Source: Desulfobulbus sp. (GTDB lineage: Bacteria; Desulfobacterota; Desulfobulbia; Desulfobulbales; Desulfobulbaceae). Taken from it: a stretch of 64,000 bases of DNA. Below, piece after piece: positions 9,301-17,970 of the stretch (position 1 is its first letter; each line of letters starts with the position of its first letter). The notes under the pieces were generated by a model. The model was not told the DNA's origin, ran no database searches, and saw nothing but the letters and a program-made list of their open reading frames with translations. The stretch covers positions 22,194-86,193 of the forward strand of contig JAQUEZ010000004.1 of NCBI GenBank assembly GCA_028684915.1, given 5' to 3'. The translations under genes were made by a program, and so were the position numbers.

Positions 9301-9394
9301 GGTGACGATTGTGGCAACCGCCCTGGTTAACGATACGGGGCAGTCCTATGCCGTGGCCTCATTGGAACGGCTTGCCGTCGTTAATTTGCATTAA
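6392..9394 (+). CDS. CheB-CheR-PAS fusion signalling protein
   Basis: 1000-aa cytoplasmic fusion. A CheB methylesterase domain (about 28-205) keeps the catalytic set S36 (GASAGG), H65 (QHLAPG) and D157 (GNGSDG). A CheR methyltransferase domain follows (about 233-500) with the SAM loop GCSTGEE at 335-341 and CRNLLIYL. A linker leads to a long coiled coil (about 680-765) built from NEEL heptads, then two PAS domains (about 768-880 and 885-995). No kinase domain is present, so the output probably passes to the adjacent sensor kinase and LuxR-type regulator. Related CheB-CheR-PAS proteins often continue into a histidine kinase. No strong Shine-Dalgarno precedes ATG 6392; ATG 6425 is an alternative. 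Confidence 0.9.
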   Translation: MCKEQSSSQKSMPELPAEAQKTVSAPIFPVVALGASAGGLASFRQFFSGITPQPEPGMAFVLIQHLAPGRKSLLPELLAEYTPLPVLEVEEGMMLEPNHVYVNPPDRYMLLEKNTLHLMQPPNAPNRQQLIDFFFLSLSKMQGRPVVGILLSGNGSDGSQGLRALKSVGALALVQSPETCEFASMPQSAIELGIVDCILAPEEMYGKIQTFVSAPSADPHALHLYPASEKNNILQKILVLLRAQTGHDFSLYKPNTILRRLERRMAIHRLENLEKYLQFLFHSSVEIESLFQDLLIGVTSFFRDPEAFATFEQEVLPKLFANRPEHAPIRVWVPGCSTGEEAYSLAILFQEYMEKLKTHFDVHIFATDIDKHSVNLARAGFFPICIRENISPERLSRFFTEEPAESGYRINKGIREMLIFSEQSVTKDPPFSKLDLISCRNLLIYLGSELQKKLIHLFYYSLHPGGILFLGNSESISDLEELFVTVDRKAKIFQKRTIGPDEQGAGGKCALPASFIGAIESLPSQEPQTVHGALSLRDLTRQTMLNQVMASAVLVNLQGDILYFHGRTGMYLEPAPGEVGSCNVLKMARPGLQRNLTMALHRAGHGKKIVQYQGVRVKTNGDYSLVNLTVCPVKTHHAAFFNVPLFLVVFQNSGPCVADTSWLSDTLQVAESEKSYPDAQTYIDALKQELHSKGEYLKITNEELATTNEELKSSNEELQSTNEELQSANEELETSKEELQSVNEELATINAELLAKVAELSRANSDMNNLLAGSGIATIFVDHQLRILRFTPAATRIINLIPNDVGRPVNHLAFNLVHYDTIVEDVRAVLANLVSKKSKVQTQDGRWFTMRIQPYRTLDNVIGGAVLIFIDDIMELTGTWEGVDRLALVAGDAHDAIVVYDLEGRILSWNTSATRIYGWSEVEALDMNIRDIVPSANGEEALAKMLNLSRTETLEPFPCRRLGKCGELVEVTIVATALVNDTGQSYAVASLERLAVVNLH

Positions 9395-9409
9395 TTCAGG
9401 GGACTGGCC

Positions 9410-10438
9410 ATGACACAGCACAATCCTTTGCTTTCGACCGGGGAGCAGTTGCGGCACAAGGCTGAACGCCTGGCACAAACACTGTCCCCTATCACGGAAT
9501 TCTATCCTGCAAAGGATGCTGTCAGAGATATTCAAGCATTGCTGCATGAACTCAGTGTGCATCAGATTGAACTGGAAATGCAAAATGAGGAGTTGCGTAG
9601 GGTCCATGACGAACTTGATGCGTCTCGTGCCCGGTATTTCGATCTGTTTGAACTGGCTCCGGTCGGCTACCTGACCGTGAGTGTCGATGGCGTCATTCAG
9701 GAGGGTAATCTCACCGCCGCGACCCTGCTTGGCCTGCCTCGCAGCTCCTTTATCGGACTGCCTTTTTCCCGTTTTGTTCATCCCATCGACGTCGATTGTT
9801 TTCACAGGAAGCGGGCAAAAGCCATTGGCGTGGCCGAATCTTTACTTTGTGAGATACGGATAATACGGCCGGATCAGACCGTTCTGTGGAGCCAGCTCGT
9901 CATCAAATCCCAGCAGCAGGACGATGGCAGTCGGGTTTCACGTCTGATCCTCAGTGATATCAGCAATCGCAAGGGACTGGAAGTTGCGCTGTATGAGAGT
10001 GAGGAACGATATCGTTCTCTGTTCGAATTGGCCTCTGATGCCCTGATTGTCATTGACAGTGAATGCGGCTGGATCATTGATGCCAACACCCGGGCCTTGG
10101 AGTTGTACAGGTATAGCAAGAAAGATCTCGATGGCCTCCGTTGCTGGGACCTGTGCGCCAATGAGGAGAGCTCGAGCTGGCTAACCGTGGAAACCCTTGC
10201 TCATCCCGACGGGGTCCGGGACGTCTCCTTGCACCAGCACAAAAGAAAGGACGGAACCGTCTTCCCCGCTGAGATCACCGCCCGCGTGCTGATGTGGGGG
10301 GGGGCAGCAGTGTTTTTTCATGGCTGTCCGCGATATCACCGAGCGGGTTTATGCCGAAGCGGTCATGGCTGTCCGCATGCGGCTGTTGAAATCGGCCGCC
10401 ACCTTGCCCCTGGACAGCCTGCTGCAGGCAACCCTTGA
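9410..10438 (+). CDS. PAS sensor histidine kinase, N-terminal part (frameshifted)
   Basis: First portion of a multi-PAS sensor kinase. A leading coiled coil (LLHELSVHQIELEMQNEELR) precedes PAS domains at about 70-190 and 205-310. Sequence typical of a PAS core continues to ITARVLMWGG and then becomes unrelated at a run of nine G (10296-10304). The continuation in the next frame resumes at once as MAVRDITERV, the normal end of a PAS domain. Removing one base from the G run, or from the nearby T run at 10313-10318, would join this frame to 10320..12446, giving a protein of about 1010 aa. The last 40 codons here are out-of-frame translation. It starts 15 bp after the CheB-CheR gene and is likely cotranscribed with it. 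Confidence 0.75.
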   Translation: MTQHNPLLSTGEQLRHKAERLAQTLSPITEFYPAKDAVRDIQALLHELSVHQIELEMQNEELRRVHDELDASRARYFDLFELAPVGYLTVSVDGVIQEGNLTAATLLGLPRSSFIGLPFSRFVHPIDVDCFHRKRAKAIGVAESLLCEIRIIRPDQTVLWSQLVIKSQQQDDGSRVSRLILSDISNRKGLEVALYESEERYRSLFELASDALIVIDSECGWIIDANTRALELYRYSKKDLDGLRCWDLCANEESSSWLTVETLAHPDGVRDVSLHQHKRKDGTVFPAEITARVLMWGGAAVFFHGCPRYHRAGLCRSGHGCPHAAVEIGRHLAPGQPAAGNP

Positions 10439-12446
10439 CGAGGCGGAGATCTTGACCGGCAGCCAAATCAGCTTCTACCATGTGATGCATCCCGATCAGA
10501 AAACCATGTCCCTCCAGTGTTGGTCGACCAATACGCTCACGCATCTGTGCAAGGCCCCTAGGCAAGGTTTGCATTACTCTGTTGATCGGGCCGGGGTCTG
10601 GGCAGACGCGATCCGGCAACGCCAGGCGGTCATCCATAATGATTTCTCCAGGATACCACAACAAAAAGGTCTGCCGGAGGGGCATGTGGAGGTGACTAGG
10701 GAACTACTTGTGCCGATCCTTCGTGAGGAAAGTGTGGTCGGTCTTATCGGTCTAGGCAACAAACCCTCCGACTATGATGAACGGGACCTGCAGGATGTGA
10801 CTATTCTTGCAGACCTGGCTTGGGATATCGCTCAGCGAAAACGGGCAGAAATGGATCTGCTCGAGCAAAAAGAGCAATACCACCTGTTGTTTGAGTCCGC
10901 TTCGGATGCACTTTTGTACCTCAATGCCGAAACCGGTCAGATACTCCAGGCAAATCAGCAGGCTCTGGAGTTGTATGGATATAACCAACAGCAGCTCTTG
11001 GCAATGGATGTATCCGAGCTTGCCGCTGATAGGGATGAATCACGGCAACTTCTCATGACCATAGACAAACGTTCGAAGACGTATTTTTTTATTCCCTTAC
11101 GACTGCATCGAAAGATTGACGGCTTTTTTTTCCCCGCCGAGATCACTGGCCGTTTCGTCCCGTACAAAGACGGTACAAAACTCCTGCTCGCCGTTCGTGA
11201 TATTTCCAAACGCGTGGCCACGGAAATGGCCTTGCGGGCCAGTGAACACCAGCTCCAGGAGCATGCCGAAAATCTTTTGTCCATCTCCCAGGCCCTGGAC
11301 AGTGTAGGGCTCATCGTCTGTGAACTGTTCGAAGATGACGCCCGAATCAAGGTGTTCAACATCGGGGCGGAGAAGCTTTTTGGCTACAAGTGCGAAGAGG
11401 TTGTCGGAAAATCGGCCGGTATGATCTATCCTCCTGAAAACCTTTCTTTTATGCCGGAGCGCGTGCGCGAGTTAAGTATGGGCAAGACCATGCGATCCCT
11501 TGATGTGACCCTGGTTCGGCGTTCGGGGAAACGTTTTCCCGCAGTCGTTTCCATCCATCCTTTTTCCTGGAGCGAAGGACGCTGCTCCAAGGTTGTCGGC
11601 ATCGTTCAAGACATCTCCGAGCTCATGCAGGCACAGACGCAACTTGAGGCCATCAACATGAATCTGGAACGGCGGGTGGAAGAGCGCACCAGAGAACTGC
11701 AGGAAACGCAGCGGCAATACATACATGCCGAAAAGTTTTCGGCGCTCGGCAAGCTTTCGGCCTCCATCGCCCATGAATTCAACAACCCGCTGCACGCGAT
11801 CTTGGTTATTCTCAAGGGGCTGCAAAAAAGGGCGATTCTGGAGCCGGAAGACAAACAACTGCTCAAGGCAGCCATTGGCGAAGGTGAACGGATTAGGTCC
11901 CTGATCCGCAGTCTCCAGGAATTCAATCGTCCCAGTGCCGGTAAGACCTCTCTGGTGGATGTGCATCACGCGCTCGACTCCATCCTCTTGCTTTGTAAAA
12001 GCGATTTTAAGAAAAAACGGATAACGGTGGAGCGCCATTACGCCAAAGATTTTCCACGGATCGTGGCCATTTCCGATCAGATCAAACAGGTTTTTCTCAA
12101 TCTGTTCAACAACGCTGCGGATGCCTGCCAATCCCAAAGAAAGAGCCGGATAACGATCACCACCAGGGAAGAGCAGGACATGGTTGCCATTGCGATCGCA
12201 GATACCGGCTGCGGGATTGAACCGGAAAACCTGGAGTCGATCTTTGAACCGTTTTACACCACCAAAGCAGCAGTCAAGGGAACTGGGCTGGGGCTTCCGG
12301 TCTGCCATGGCATCATCACCAATCACGGTGGCACGATTACCGTGGAAAGTCACCCCGGAGCAGGAACCACCTTTACCCTACGTTTACCCATTCAAGGGAA
12401 TGCAATGGACAGGCAGGTGGCAAGGGCAGGGGAATTCCACGGATAA
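10320..12446 (+). CDS. PAS/GAF sensor histidine kinase, C-terminal part
   Basis: Second portion of the kinase begun at 9410. It continues from the end of a PAS domain (AVRDITERV) into a GAF-like domain (about 20-180), PAS domains (about 190-305 and 325-445), a coiled coil and a HisKA region with SIAHEFNNPL (H485). The HATPase domain has NLFNNAADAC, DTGCGI and GTGLGLPV. There is no receiver, so it probably phosphorylates the separate regulator encoded 62 bp downstream. Whether the apparent start at 10320 is ever used alone is unknown. More likely this is one gene with a real or sequencing-derived frameshift at the poly-G tract. Confidence 0.78.
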   Translation: MAVRDITERVYAEAVMAVRMRLLKSAATLPLDSLLQATLDEAEILTGSQISFYHVMHPDQKTMSLQCWSTNTLTHLCKAPRQGLHYSVDRAGVWADAIRQRQAVIHNDFSRIPQQKGLPEGHVEVTRELLVPILREESVVGLIGLGNKPSDYDERDLQDVTILADLAWDIAQRKRAEMDLLEQKEQYHLLFESASDALLYLNAETGQILQANQQALELYGYNQQQLLAMDVSELAADRDESRQLLMTIDKRSKTYFFIPLRLHRKIDGFFFPAEITGRFVPYKDGTKLLLAVRDISKRVATEMALRASEHQLQEHAENLLSISQALDSVGLIVCELFEDDARIKVFNIGAEKLFGYKCEEVVGKSAGMIYPPENLSFMPERVRELSMGKTMRSLDVTLVRRSGKRFPAVVSIHPFSWSEGRCSKVVGIVQDISELMQAQTQLEAINMNLERRVEERTRELQETQRQYIHAEKFSALGKLSASIAHEFNNPLHAILVILKGLQKRAILEPEDKQLLKAAIGEGERIRSLIRSLQEFNRPSAGKTSLVDVHHALDSILLLCKSDFKKKRITVERHYAKDFPRIVAISDQIKQVFLNLFNNAADACQSQRKSRITITTREEQDMVAIAIADTGCGIEPENLESIFEPFYTTKAAVKGTGLGLPVCHGIITNHGGTITVESHPGAGTTFTLRLPIQGNAMDRQVARAGEFHG

Positions 12447-12508
12447 TTGCACCTCCGGTCGGTGTGCAGCCGTGCAGCGAACCTTACACTCTTTTTACTG
12501 AGAAGATC

Positions 12509-13825
12509 ATGGAACAGTTGACAGACATGACCCACACTATCCTTTTTGTCGACGATGAGGCAGTGATTCGTCAATCGATCCGCTATGAACTGACACTGGA
12601 AGGTTTTCAGGTCACCTCCGTTGCCAGCGGCGATGAGGCTATCGAAATCCTGGAAAAGGAGCGTTTTGATATTGTCATTACCGATCTGATGATGCCGGGG
12701 ACCGATGGATTCGGCGTGCTGAAGGCCTGTAAGCGGCTTACCCCGATGACCGGTGTGATCATCCTCACGGGATACGGTGATATGCGTTCCGCCATCGATG
12801 CCCTGCGCCTTGGTGCAGATGATTTCACCCTCAAGCCCTGCGATGTTGACGAGCTGCTCTTCCGTATCCGTCGCTGTCTGGATAAGCAGAATCTGCTGAA
12901 AACCCTGATTTTACGCAATGGACAGTTGGAAGAGGAAATTATCCGCCGCCAGGAAGTCGAGCAGCAGCTCATCGTCAGTGAAAATCGTTTTCGACTGGCG
13001 CTGGATGTCTCGTCCAACGGGGTATGGGACCGAAACCTGCGGACTGACGAGGTCTACTTTGGTGAAAATTGGCACAAAACCCTGGGCTATGAGCATAAAG
13101 AAGAAATTAATGGCGAAACCTTTGAGGAATTGCTCCATCCTGAGGATCGGGAGCGGGTTTTGGCTCTTCGCGATGCCCATGCCCAGGGCCTGTCGCCACG
13201 ATATGAGGCCGAATATCGCATCCGCAACATGGCAGGTGGTTGGCAATGGATTCTCTCCCGGGGGGAGGTGATCGACCGTGACGAGAACGGCCAGGCCCTG
13301 CGCATCATCGGCACCCATACCGACATCACTCGCTTGAAAGAAGTTGAAGCCGAACTCAAGCGGGCGCATGAGGAACTGGAGCAACGGGTGCTGGAGCGGA
13401 CCAAGGAACTCTCCGAGACCAATGTGGCCCTGACGGTTTTGCTGAAGAAACGTGAGGATGATCGTCAGGCCTTGGGTGCAGATGTGCTCGCCAATACGGA
13501 AAAATTGATCATCCCCTATATCGATCGCCTCAGGGAGGGCGGACTCAACGAGGAGCAGCGATTGCTGGTGGATATCATTCAAGGCAATATCGAGGAACTG
13601 ACCTCGCCTTTTGCCACAAATTTTTCCTGCAAGATGGCTCGATTGACGCCGTCTGAGCTGCAGGTCGCCAATTTGGTCAAACGAGGCATGCGAACCAAGG
13701 AAATTGCCGCCATTATGCATCTCTCCCCCGGTACCATCAATATCCATCGCCAGAATATTCGGAAAAAATTGGACCTGACCAACCAAAAAAACAATCTGCA
13801 GACAACTTTGTCGATCAACTTCTGA
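12509..13825 (+). CDS. Response regulator with PAS and LuxR-type HTH
   Basis: 438-aa regulator. The receiver domain (about 10-125) has the acidic pair D15/D16, phosphoacceptor D59 (VITDLMMP) and K109. A helix leads to a PAS/PAC domain (about 155-295), then a coiled coil (ELKRAHEELEQRVLERTKEL), and a C-terminal LuxR-family helix-turn-helix (about 370-430; PSELQVANLVKRGMRTKEIA). A PAS between receiver and DNA-binding domain lets the regulator sense a second input. It lies 62 bp after the kinase and is probably its partner. ATG 12509 is chosen; the frame runs upstream to 12464 without family resemblance, and ATG 12527 is also possible. The targets are not evident. Confidence 0.85.
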   Translation: MEQLTDMTHTILFVDDEAVIRQSIRYELTLEGFQVTSVASGDEAIEILEKERFDIVITDLMMPGTDGFGVLKACKRLTPMTGVIILTGYGDMRSAIDALRLGADDFTLKPCDVDELLFRIRRCLDKQNLLKTLILRNGQLEEEIIRRQEVEQQLIVSENRFRLALDVSSNGVWDRNLRTDEVYFGENWHKTLGYEHKEEINGETFEELLHPEDRERVLALRDAHAQGLSPRYEAEYRIRNMAGGWQWILSRGEVIDRDENGQALRIIGTHTDITRLKEVEAELKRAHEELEQRVLERTKELSETNVALTVLLKKREDDRQALGADVLANTEKLIIPYIDRLREGGLNEEQRLLVDIIQGNIEELTSPFATNFSCKMARLTPSELQVANLVKRGMRTKEIAAIMHLSPGTINIHRQNIRKKLDLTNQKNNLQTTLSINF

Positions 13826-13945
13826 GTCGCGCCTGCAACGGTGTGTACACGCGGCTTTTTTTGATGAGCCCCGAGGTCCGTGGCGGCTTACTCCAGCCTC
13901 ATCTGTGTTGTATTCCCTTCCTCCTTACCCTGCTCCTGCTCGTTC

Positions 13946-13975
13946 TCGACACTGTGCATAAAAAATCTATATAAT
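13946..13975 (+). promoter_or_regulatory. Candidate sigma-70-type promoter for the acs-dehydrogenase operon
   Basis: TCGACA (13946-13951) and a perfect TATAAT (13970-13975) are separated by 18 bp in an AT-rich patch upstream of the acetyl-CoA synthetase gene. If used, the transcript would run through the miniature element at 14048-14188 before reaching the start codon. It is supported only by consensus match and position. Confidence 0.45.
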
Positions 13976-14047
13976 ATATCGACATTTTTGCTCTGTTGTC
14001 TTCTTTGGCTGTCCGGGTTTATCTATAAACTATAAAGCATTCTTTCT

Positions 14048-14188
14048 GGGCGTCCTGAGTAATTGTTTTTTCTTCTAATTTCGGCAGTATGCGGAAAATT
14101 GTATCCCTGGAAGACCGACTCCCTGCCTGCAGTACAATTTTTCGCATGCCTTGGCCTTGATCGGAAAAACGCAATATTCAGGACACCC
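14048..14188. mobile_element. MITE-like element 2 (intact, 141 bp)
   Basis: Compact element with terminal inverted repeats: GGGCGTCCTGAGTAATT at 14048-14064 matches the reverse complement of the right end (GGGTGTCCTGAATATT, 14173-14188). The interior holds AGTATGCGGAAAATTGTA opposed to TACAATTTTTCGCATGC, so the whole element can fold as one long imperfect hairpin. It is related to element 1 (27-345) and the relic at 26436. It lies 46 bp upstream of the acetyl-CoA synthetase start and forms part of that leader. Confidence 0.7.
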
Positions 14189-14234
14189 TTCCGCAATAAC
14201 TTCTTGCAACCCATTGATTTCGCAGGAGGGGACC

Positions 14235-15995
14235 ATGTTTTCCACCCCCATCGTCAAAGATGTGGCGGCGTTGCCAGTCCGTCCGAATCTGATCGACTAC
14301 GAGGCAGCCTGCCGTGCTTTTTCCTGGGAAGACGTCAGCCGAGAAGTGGACGGATTACCCGAAGGAAAGGGGCTGAATATCGCGCATGAGGCGGTCGATC
14401 GCCATGCCAAGGGTCCGCTGAAAGATAAAATCGCTATCCGTTGCCTGGGAAAAGACGGCGCCATCACCGAGTTGAGTTACGCTGCGCTGTGTAAAGGAAG
14501 CAATAGATTTGCCAATTTGCTCCGTGCATTCGGGGTGGGGAAAGGCGAACGCATTTTCTGGCTGGGTGGTCGAGTCCCGAGTCTGTTCTCGATATTCTTC
14601 GGTACATTGAAATACGGTGGGGGCTTTTGCCCTCTGTTCTCCGCTTTTGGCCCCGAGCCCATTGCCCAGCGGCTGGAACGGGGGAACGGTTGTGTTCTCG
14701 TCACCACGGAACGACTCTATCGAAAAAAAGTGGCAGGCCTTCTCCGACGGCTGCCGGAGTTACGAATCGTTCTCCTGATCGATTGCGATAGGGATATAGA
14801 CCTGCGGGTCCGTTCGCTGCCCCGTCTGCTGGAAGAGGTCGATGACCGATTCACCATTGGCCCAACCAGGCCGGAGGATATGGCTATCCTTCACTTCACC
14901 AGCGGCACTACCGGGCTGCCGAAAGGGGCTGTGCATGTGCATCAGGCTGTGTATACGCACCTGATGACCGGGCGGTACGTGCTGGATCTCCATCCTGATG
15001 ACGTGTATTGGTGCACCGCCGATCCCGGTTGGGTCACCGGCACCTCCTACGGCATCATCGCGCCCCTTGTCCATGGTGTGACCAGCATCGTCGATGAGGC
15101 TGACTTCGATCCCGAGCGCTGGTATCGCATTCTTGAGGAGCAACGGGTCACTGTCTGGTATACCGCGCCCACCGCAATTCGCATGTTGATGCGTGCCCCG
15201 CAGGAAGTGCGGCAACGGACCGATCTCAGCCGATTACGCCTGGTGCACAGTGTCGGCGAACCGCTCAATCCCGAGGCTGTGCTCTGGGGACAGCGCGTAC
15301 TGGGGCTCCCTATCCACGATAACTGGTGGCAGACGGAAACTGGCGGCATCATGATTGCCAATTATGCCGCCTTACCCATCTATCCCGGATCCATGGGACG
15401 ACCGCTCCCCGGCATAGAAGCGGCGATTGCCACCCGGCTGCCTTCAGGAGAGCTTCGTCTTGAAGGGGATGATGTTGAGGGCGAACTGGTTCTGCGGCGT
15501 GGCTGGCCTTCGATGTTTCGCGGGTATCTTCATGAAAAGGAACGCTACCACAAGTGCTTCCATGGTGACTGGTACCTCACCGGTGATCTCGCCCGACGAG
15601 ATGCACGGGGATATTACTGGTTCATTGGCCGGGCCGACGACATCATCAAGACAGCCGGGCATATGGTTGGTCCCTTTGAAGTGGAAAGCAGTCTGATGGA
15701 GCATCCTGCTGTTGCCGAGGCCGGGGTCATCGGCAAACCGGAGCCGACCATCGGTGAGCTGGTCAAGGCCTTTGTCGTTCTGAAACCGAATTTTTCCCCC
15801 TGTGAAGATCTGAAACAGGAGCTAATTGGCTTTGGCAGAACCAGGCTGGGATCTGCTGTTGCCCCCAAGGAAATCGAATTTACCGAGAATCTTCCCAAAA
15901 CTCGTAGTGGCAAGATCATGCGCCGCCTGCTCAAGGCGCGGGAGCTGGGGCTCCCCATCGGCGACACCTCTACCCTTGAAGGGAGTGAATCCTGA
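14235..15995 (+). CDS. Acetyl-CoA synthetase (AMP-forming acetate-CoA ligase)
   Basis: ANL-family ligase that activates acetate, or a close short acid, with ATP and CoA; 586 aa, like the shorter AcsA forms. Motifs are the P-loop [24 protein letters not shown] (the Trp associated with acetate preference in Acs), [21 protein letters not shown] and the C-terminal catalytic Lys in [13 protein letters not shown] 14235 follows the strong site GCAGGAGGGGACC; the frame continues upstream only inside the miniature element. It is the first gene of an operon with E1 alpha, E1 beta, E2, ACP and LipB, and its stop touches the E1 alpha start. Together these suggest acetyl-unit metabolism, as in acetoin clusters that carry an Acs-like gene. 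Confidence 0.88.
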   Translation: MFSTPIVKDVAALPVRPNLIDYEAACRAFSWEDVSREVDGLPEGKGLNIAHEAVDRHAKGPLKDKIAIRCLGKDGAITELSYAALCKGSNRFANLLRAFGVGKGERIFWLGGRVPSLFSIFFGTLKYGGGFCPLFSAFGPEPIAQRLERGNGCVLVTTERLYRKKVAGLLRRLPELRIVLLIDCDRDIDLRVRSLPRLLEEVDDRFTIGPTRPEDMAILHFTSGTTGLPKGAVHVHQAVYTHLMTGRYVLDLHPDDVYWCTADPGWVTGTSYGIIAPLVHGVTSIVDEADFDPERWYRILEEQRVTVWYTAPTAIRMLMRAPQEVRQRTDLSRLRLVHSVGEPLNPEAVLWGQRVLGLPIHDNWWQTETGGIMIANYAALPIYPGSMGRPLPGIEAAIATRLPSGELRLEGDDVEGELVLRRGWPSMFRGYLHEKERYHKCFHGDWYLTGDLARRDARGYYWFIGRADDIIKTAGHMVGPFEVESSLMEHPAVAEAGVIGKPEPTIGELVKAFVVLKPNFSPCEDLKQELIGFGRTRLGSAVAPKEIEFTENLPKTRSGKIMRRLLKARELGLPIGDTSTLEGSES

Positions 15996-16975
15996 TGCAG
16001 AGCGAAATCAATAAAAACCACGCCTTCGAACAACTCCGCCAGATGCTTTTAATCCGGCGCTTCGAAGAAAAATCGGCGGAACTGTATAGTGCCGGGAAGA
16101 TTCGCGGTTTTTTGCACCTCTATATCGGTGAGGAGGCGGTTGCCGTCGGGGTAATGACCGCCCTGGGCCCGGAGGACGCAGTCGTCGCAACCTATCGCGA
16201 ACATGGGCAGGCTTTGGCCCGTGGGTTAAGCGCCGGATCCATTATGGCGGAGATGTATGGCAAGGTGGAAGGATGTTGCCGGGGCAGAGGGGGATCCATG
16301 CATCTTTTTGATGCCGCCACCCGCTTCTACGGAGGCAACGCCATCGTCGCAGGCCATCTTCCCCTGGCGATCGGGCTGGCGCTTGCCGATACGATGCAGC
16401 ATCGCAACAGGGTCACCTGCTGTTTTTTTGGGGATGGGGCTGTGGCTGAAGGCGACTTCCACGAAGCCATGAATCTGGCGAGCCTGTGGAAGCTGCCGGT
16501 TCTCTTTCTCTGTGAAAATAATTTGTATGCCATGGGGACCGCCATCCGTTACACCCAGGCATCGCCGGACATCGCCGCCAAGGGAGGTTGCTACAACATG
16601 GCCGCAGCCTTTGTCGACGGTATGGATGTCATGGCCGTCGAGGCAGCGGCACTCAAGGCCGTTGCCCACATCCGTGAGGGCAATGGTCCCTATTTACTCG
16701 AGTGCCGGACCTACCGTTTTCGGGCCCACTCCATGTTCGACAGCGAACAGTACCGGACCAGGGAAGAAGTGGAACAGTGGAAGAAACGAGACCCCCTTGT
16801 CCTCTTGACCAGGCGAATGCGATCAACTGGGGTATTGACTGAGGAGGACTTGGTAACACTGGAGGAAAGTGTTGCCCGTGAGGTCAGCGATGCAGAGGCC
16901 TATGCCGAATCCGGCAGCTACGAATCGGTGAAGGAGTTGACCCGGTTTGTCACTTCGCATAGGAGGAGAGCATGA
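15995..16975 (+). CDS. Thiamine-diphosphate dehydrogenase E1, alpha subunit
   Basis: Alpha subunit of a pyruvate/acetoin-type dehydrogenase E1, 326 aa. The thiamine-diphosphate motif starts [15 protein letters not shown] (146-160) and ends ENN (174-176). HLYIGEEAV and [11 protein letters not shown] are typical of E1 alpha (PdhA/AcoA). It starts at the last base of the acetyl-CoA synthetase gene and overlaps the E1 beta start by four bases, indicating translational coupling. The E1 component decarboxylates a 2-oxoacid, or cleaves acetoin, and passes the acyl group to the lipoyl arm of E2. The sequence alone does not settle pyruvate versus acetoin; the neighbouring Acs favours an acetoin-like cluster. 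Confidence 0.88.
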   Translation: MQSEINKNHAFEQLRQMLLIRRFEEKSAELYSAGKIRGFLHLYIGEEAVAVGVMTALGPEDAVVATYREHGQALARGLSAGSIMAEMYGKVEGCCRGRGGSMHLFDAATRFYGGNAIVAGHLPLAIGLALADTMQHRNRVTCCFFGDGAVAEGDFHEAMNLASLWKLPVLFLCENNLYAMGTAIRYTQASPDIAAKGGCYNMAAAFVDGMDVMAVEAAALKAVAHIREGNGPYLLECRTYRFRAHSMFDSEQYRTREEVEQWKKRDPLVLLTRRMRSTGVLTEEDLVTLEESVAREVSDAEAYAESGSYESVKELTRFVTSHRRRA

Positions 16976-17970
16976 AAACACAGGCGGCTACGGGAACGAT
17001 CACCTACAGGGAGGCCGTAAAGCAGGCGATTCGCGAGGCCTTGCTCAAGGATGAACGAGTGTTTCTCATGGGAGAGGATGTGGGCCATTACGGTGGATGC
17101 TATGCGGTGAGCAAGGGGTTGCTGGAGGAATTCGGGCCGGAACGCATCCGTGACACCCCCCTTTCGGAGTCCGGGTTTGTTGGCGCCGGCATCGGTGCCG
17201 CTCTTGGCGGTATGCGGCCCATTGTCGAGGTGATGACGGTCAATTTCAGCCTGTTGGCCCTGGACCAGATCGTCAATACCGCAGCCACCTTGTTGCATAT
17301 GTCCGGGGGGCAGTGCAATGTCCCGGTGGTTTTCCGCATGGCCACCGGTGCAGGGAAACAACTGGCTGCCCAGCATGCCCATTCCCTTGAGGGCTGGTTT
17401 GCCCATATTCCCGGTCTTCGCATCCTGGCTCCGGCTATGGTGGAAGACGCCCGTGGCATGCTATGGACGGCGCTTCAGGACCCGGATCCCGTGCTTATTT
17501 TTGAGCATAACACCCTCTACAACATGGAGGGTTCCCTGGGGGACAATGGCGGGGCTGTGGATATCGATACGGCGAAAATCCGCCGTGAGGGCTGCGACAT
17601 CACCCTCATCACCTACGGAGCCTGCCTGTTTAAATGCCTTGATGCCGCAGCCATTCTCGCTGACGACAACATCGACGCCGAGGTGATTGATCTACGCACG
17701 CTGCGTCCCCTGGATGATGCCACCTACCTGAAGTCGCTCAGGCGCACCCACCGGGCATTGATTGTCGATGAGGGGTGGCGAAGCGGCAGTCTGGCCGCGG
17801 AAATTTCCGCGAGGATCATGGAGCAGGCGTTTTATGATCTTGACAGTCCAGTGGAGCGGATCTGCAGCGCCGAGGTGCCAATGCCCTACGCCAAACATAT
17901 GGAAGAGGCCGCCCTGCCACAGGTGGGGACGATCTGTAAAATGGTCCGCAGGATGCTGAATCATGGGTGA
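16972..17970 (+). CDS. Thiamine-diphosphate dehydrogenase E1, beta subunit
   Basis: Beta subunit of E1, 332 aa, the expected length. Family features include [54 protein letters not shown], the active-site region with [17 protein letters not shown], and the C-terminal [12 protein letters not shown]. It forms the heterotetramer with the preceding alpha subunit and lies between it and E2 with overlaps on both sides. No unusual residue was noticed. Confidence 0.9.
   Translation: MKTQAATGTITYREAVKQAIREALLKDERVFLMGEDVGHYGGCYAVSKGLLEEFGPERIRDTPLSESGFVGAGIGAALGGMRPIVEVMTVNFSLLALDQIVNTAATLLHMSGGQCNVPVVFRMATGAGKQLAAQHAHSLEGWFAHIPGLRILAPAMVEDARGMLWTALQDPDPVLIFEHNTLYNMEGSLGDNGGAVDIDTAKIRREGCDITLITYGACLFKCLDAAAILADDNIDAEVIDLRTLRPLDDATYLKSLRRTHRALIVDEGWRSGSLAAEISARIMEQAFYDLDSPVERICSAEVPMPYAKHMEEAALPQVGTICKMVRRMLNHG

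Noticed and set aside
12911..13786. Long minus-strand open frame (291 codons) opposite the LuxR-type regulator
   Set aside because: Antisense shadow of a clear receiver-PAS-HTH gene; same reasoning applies to 11472-12353, 18338-19132 and 40343-41215.
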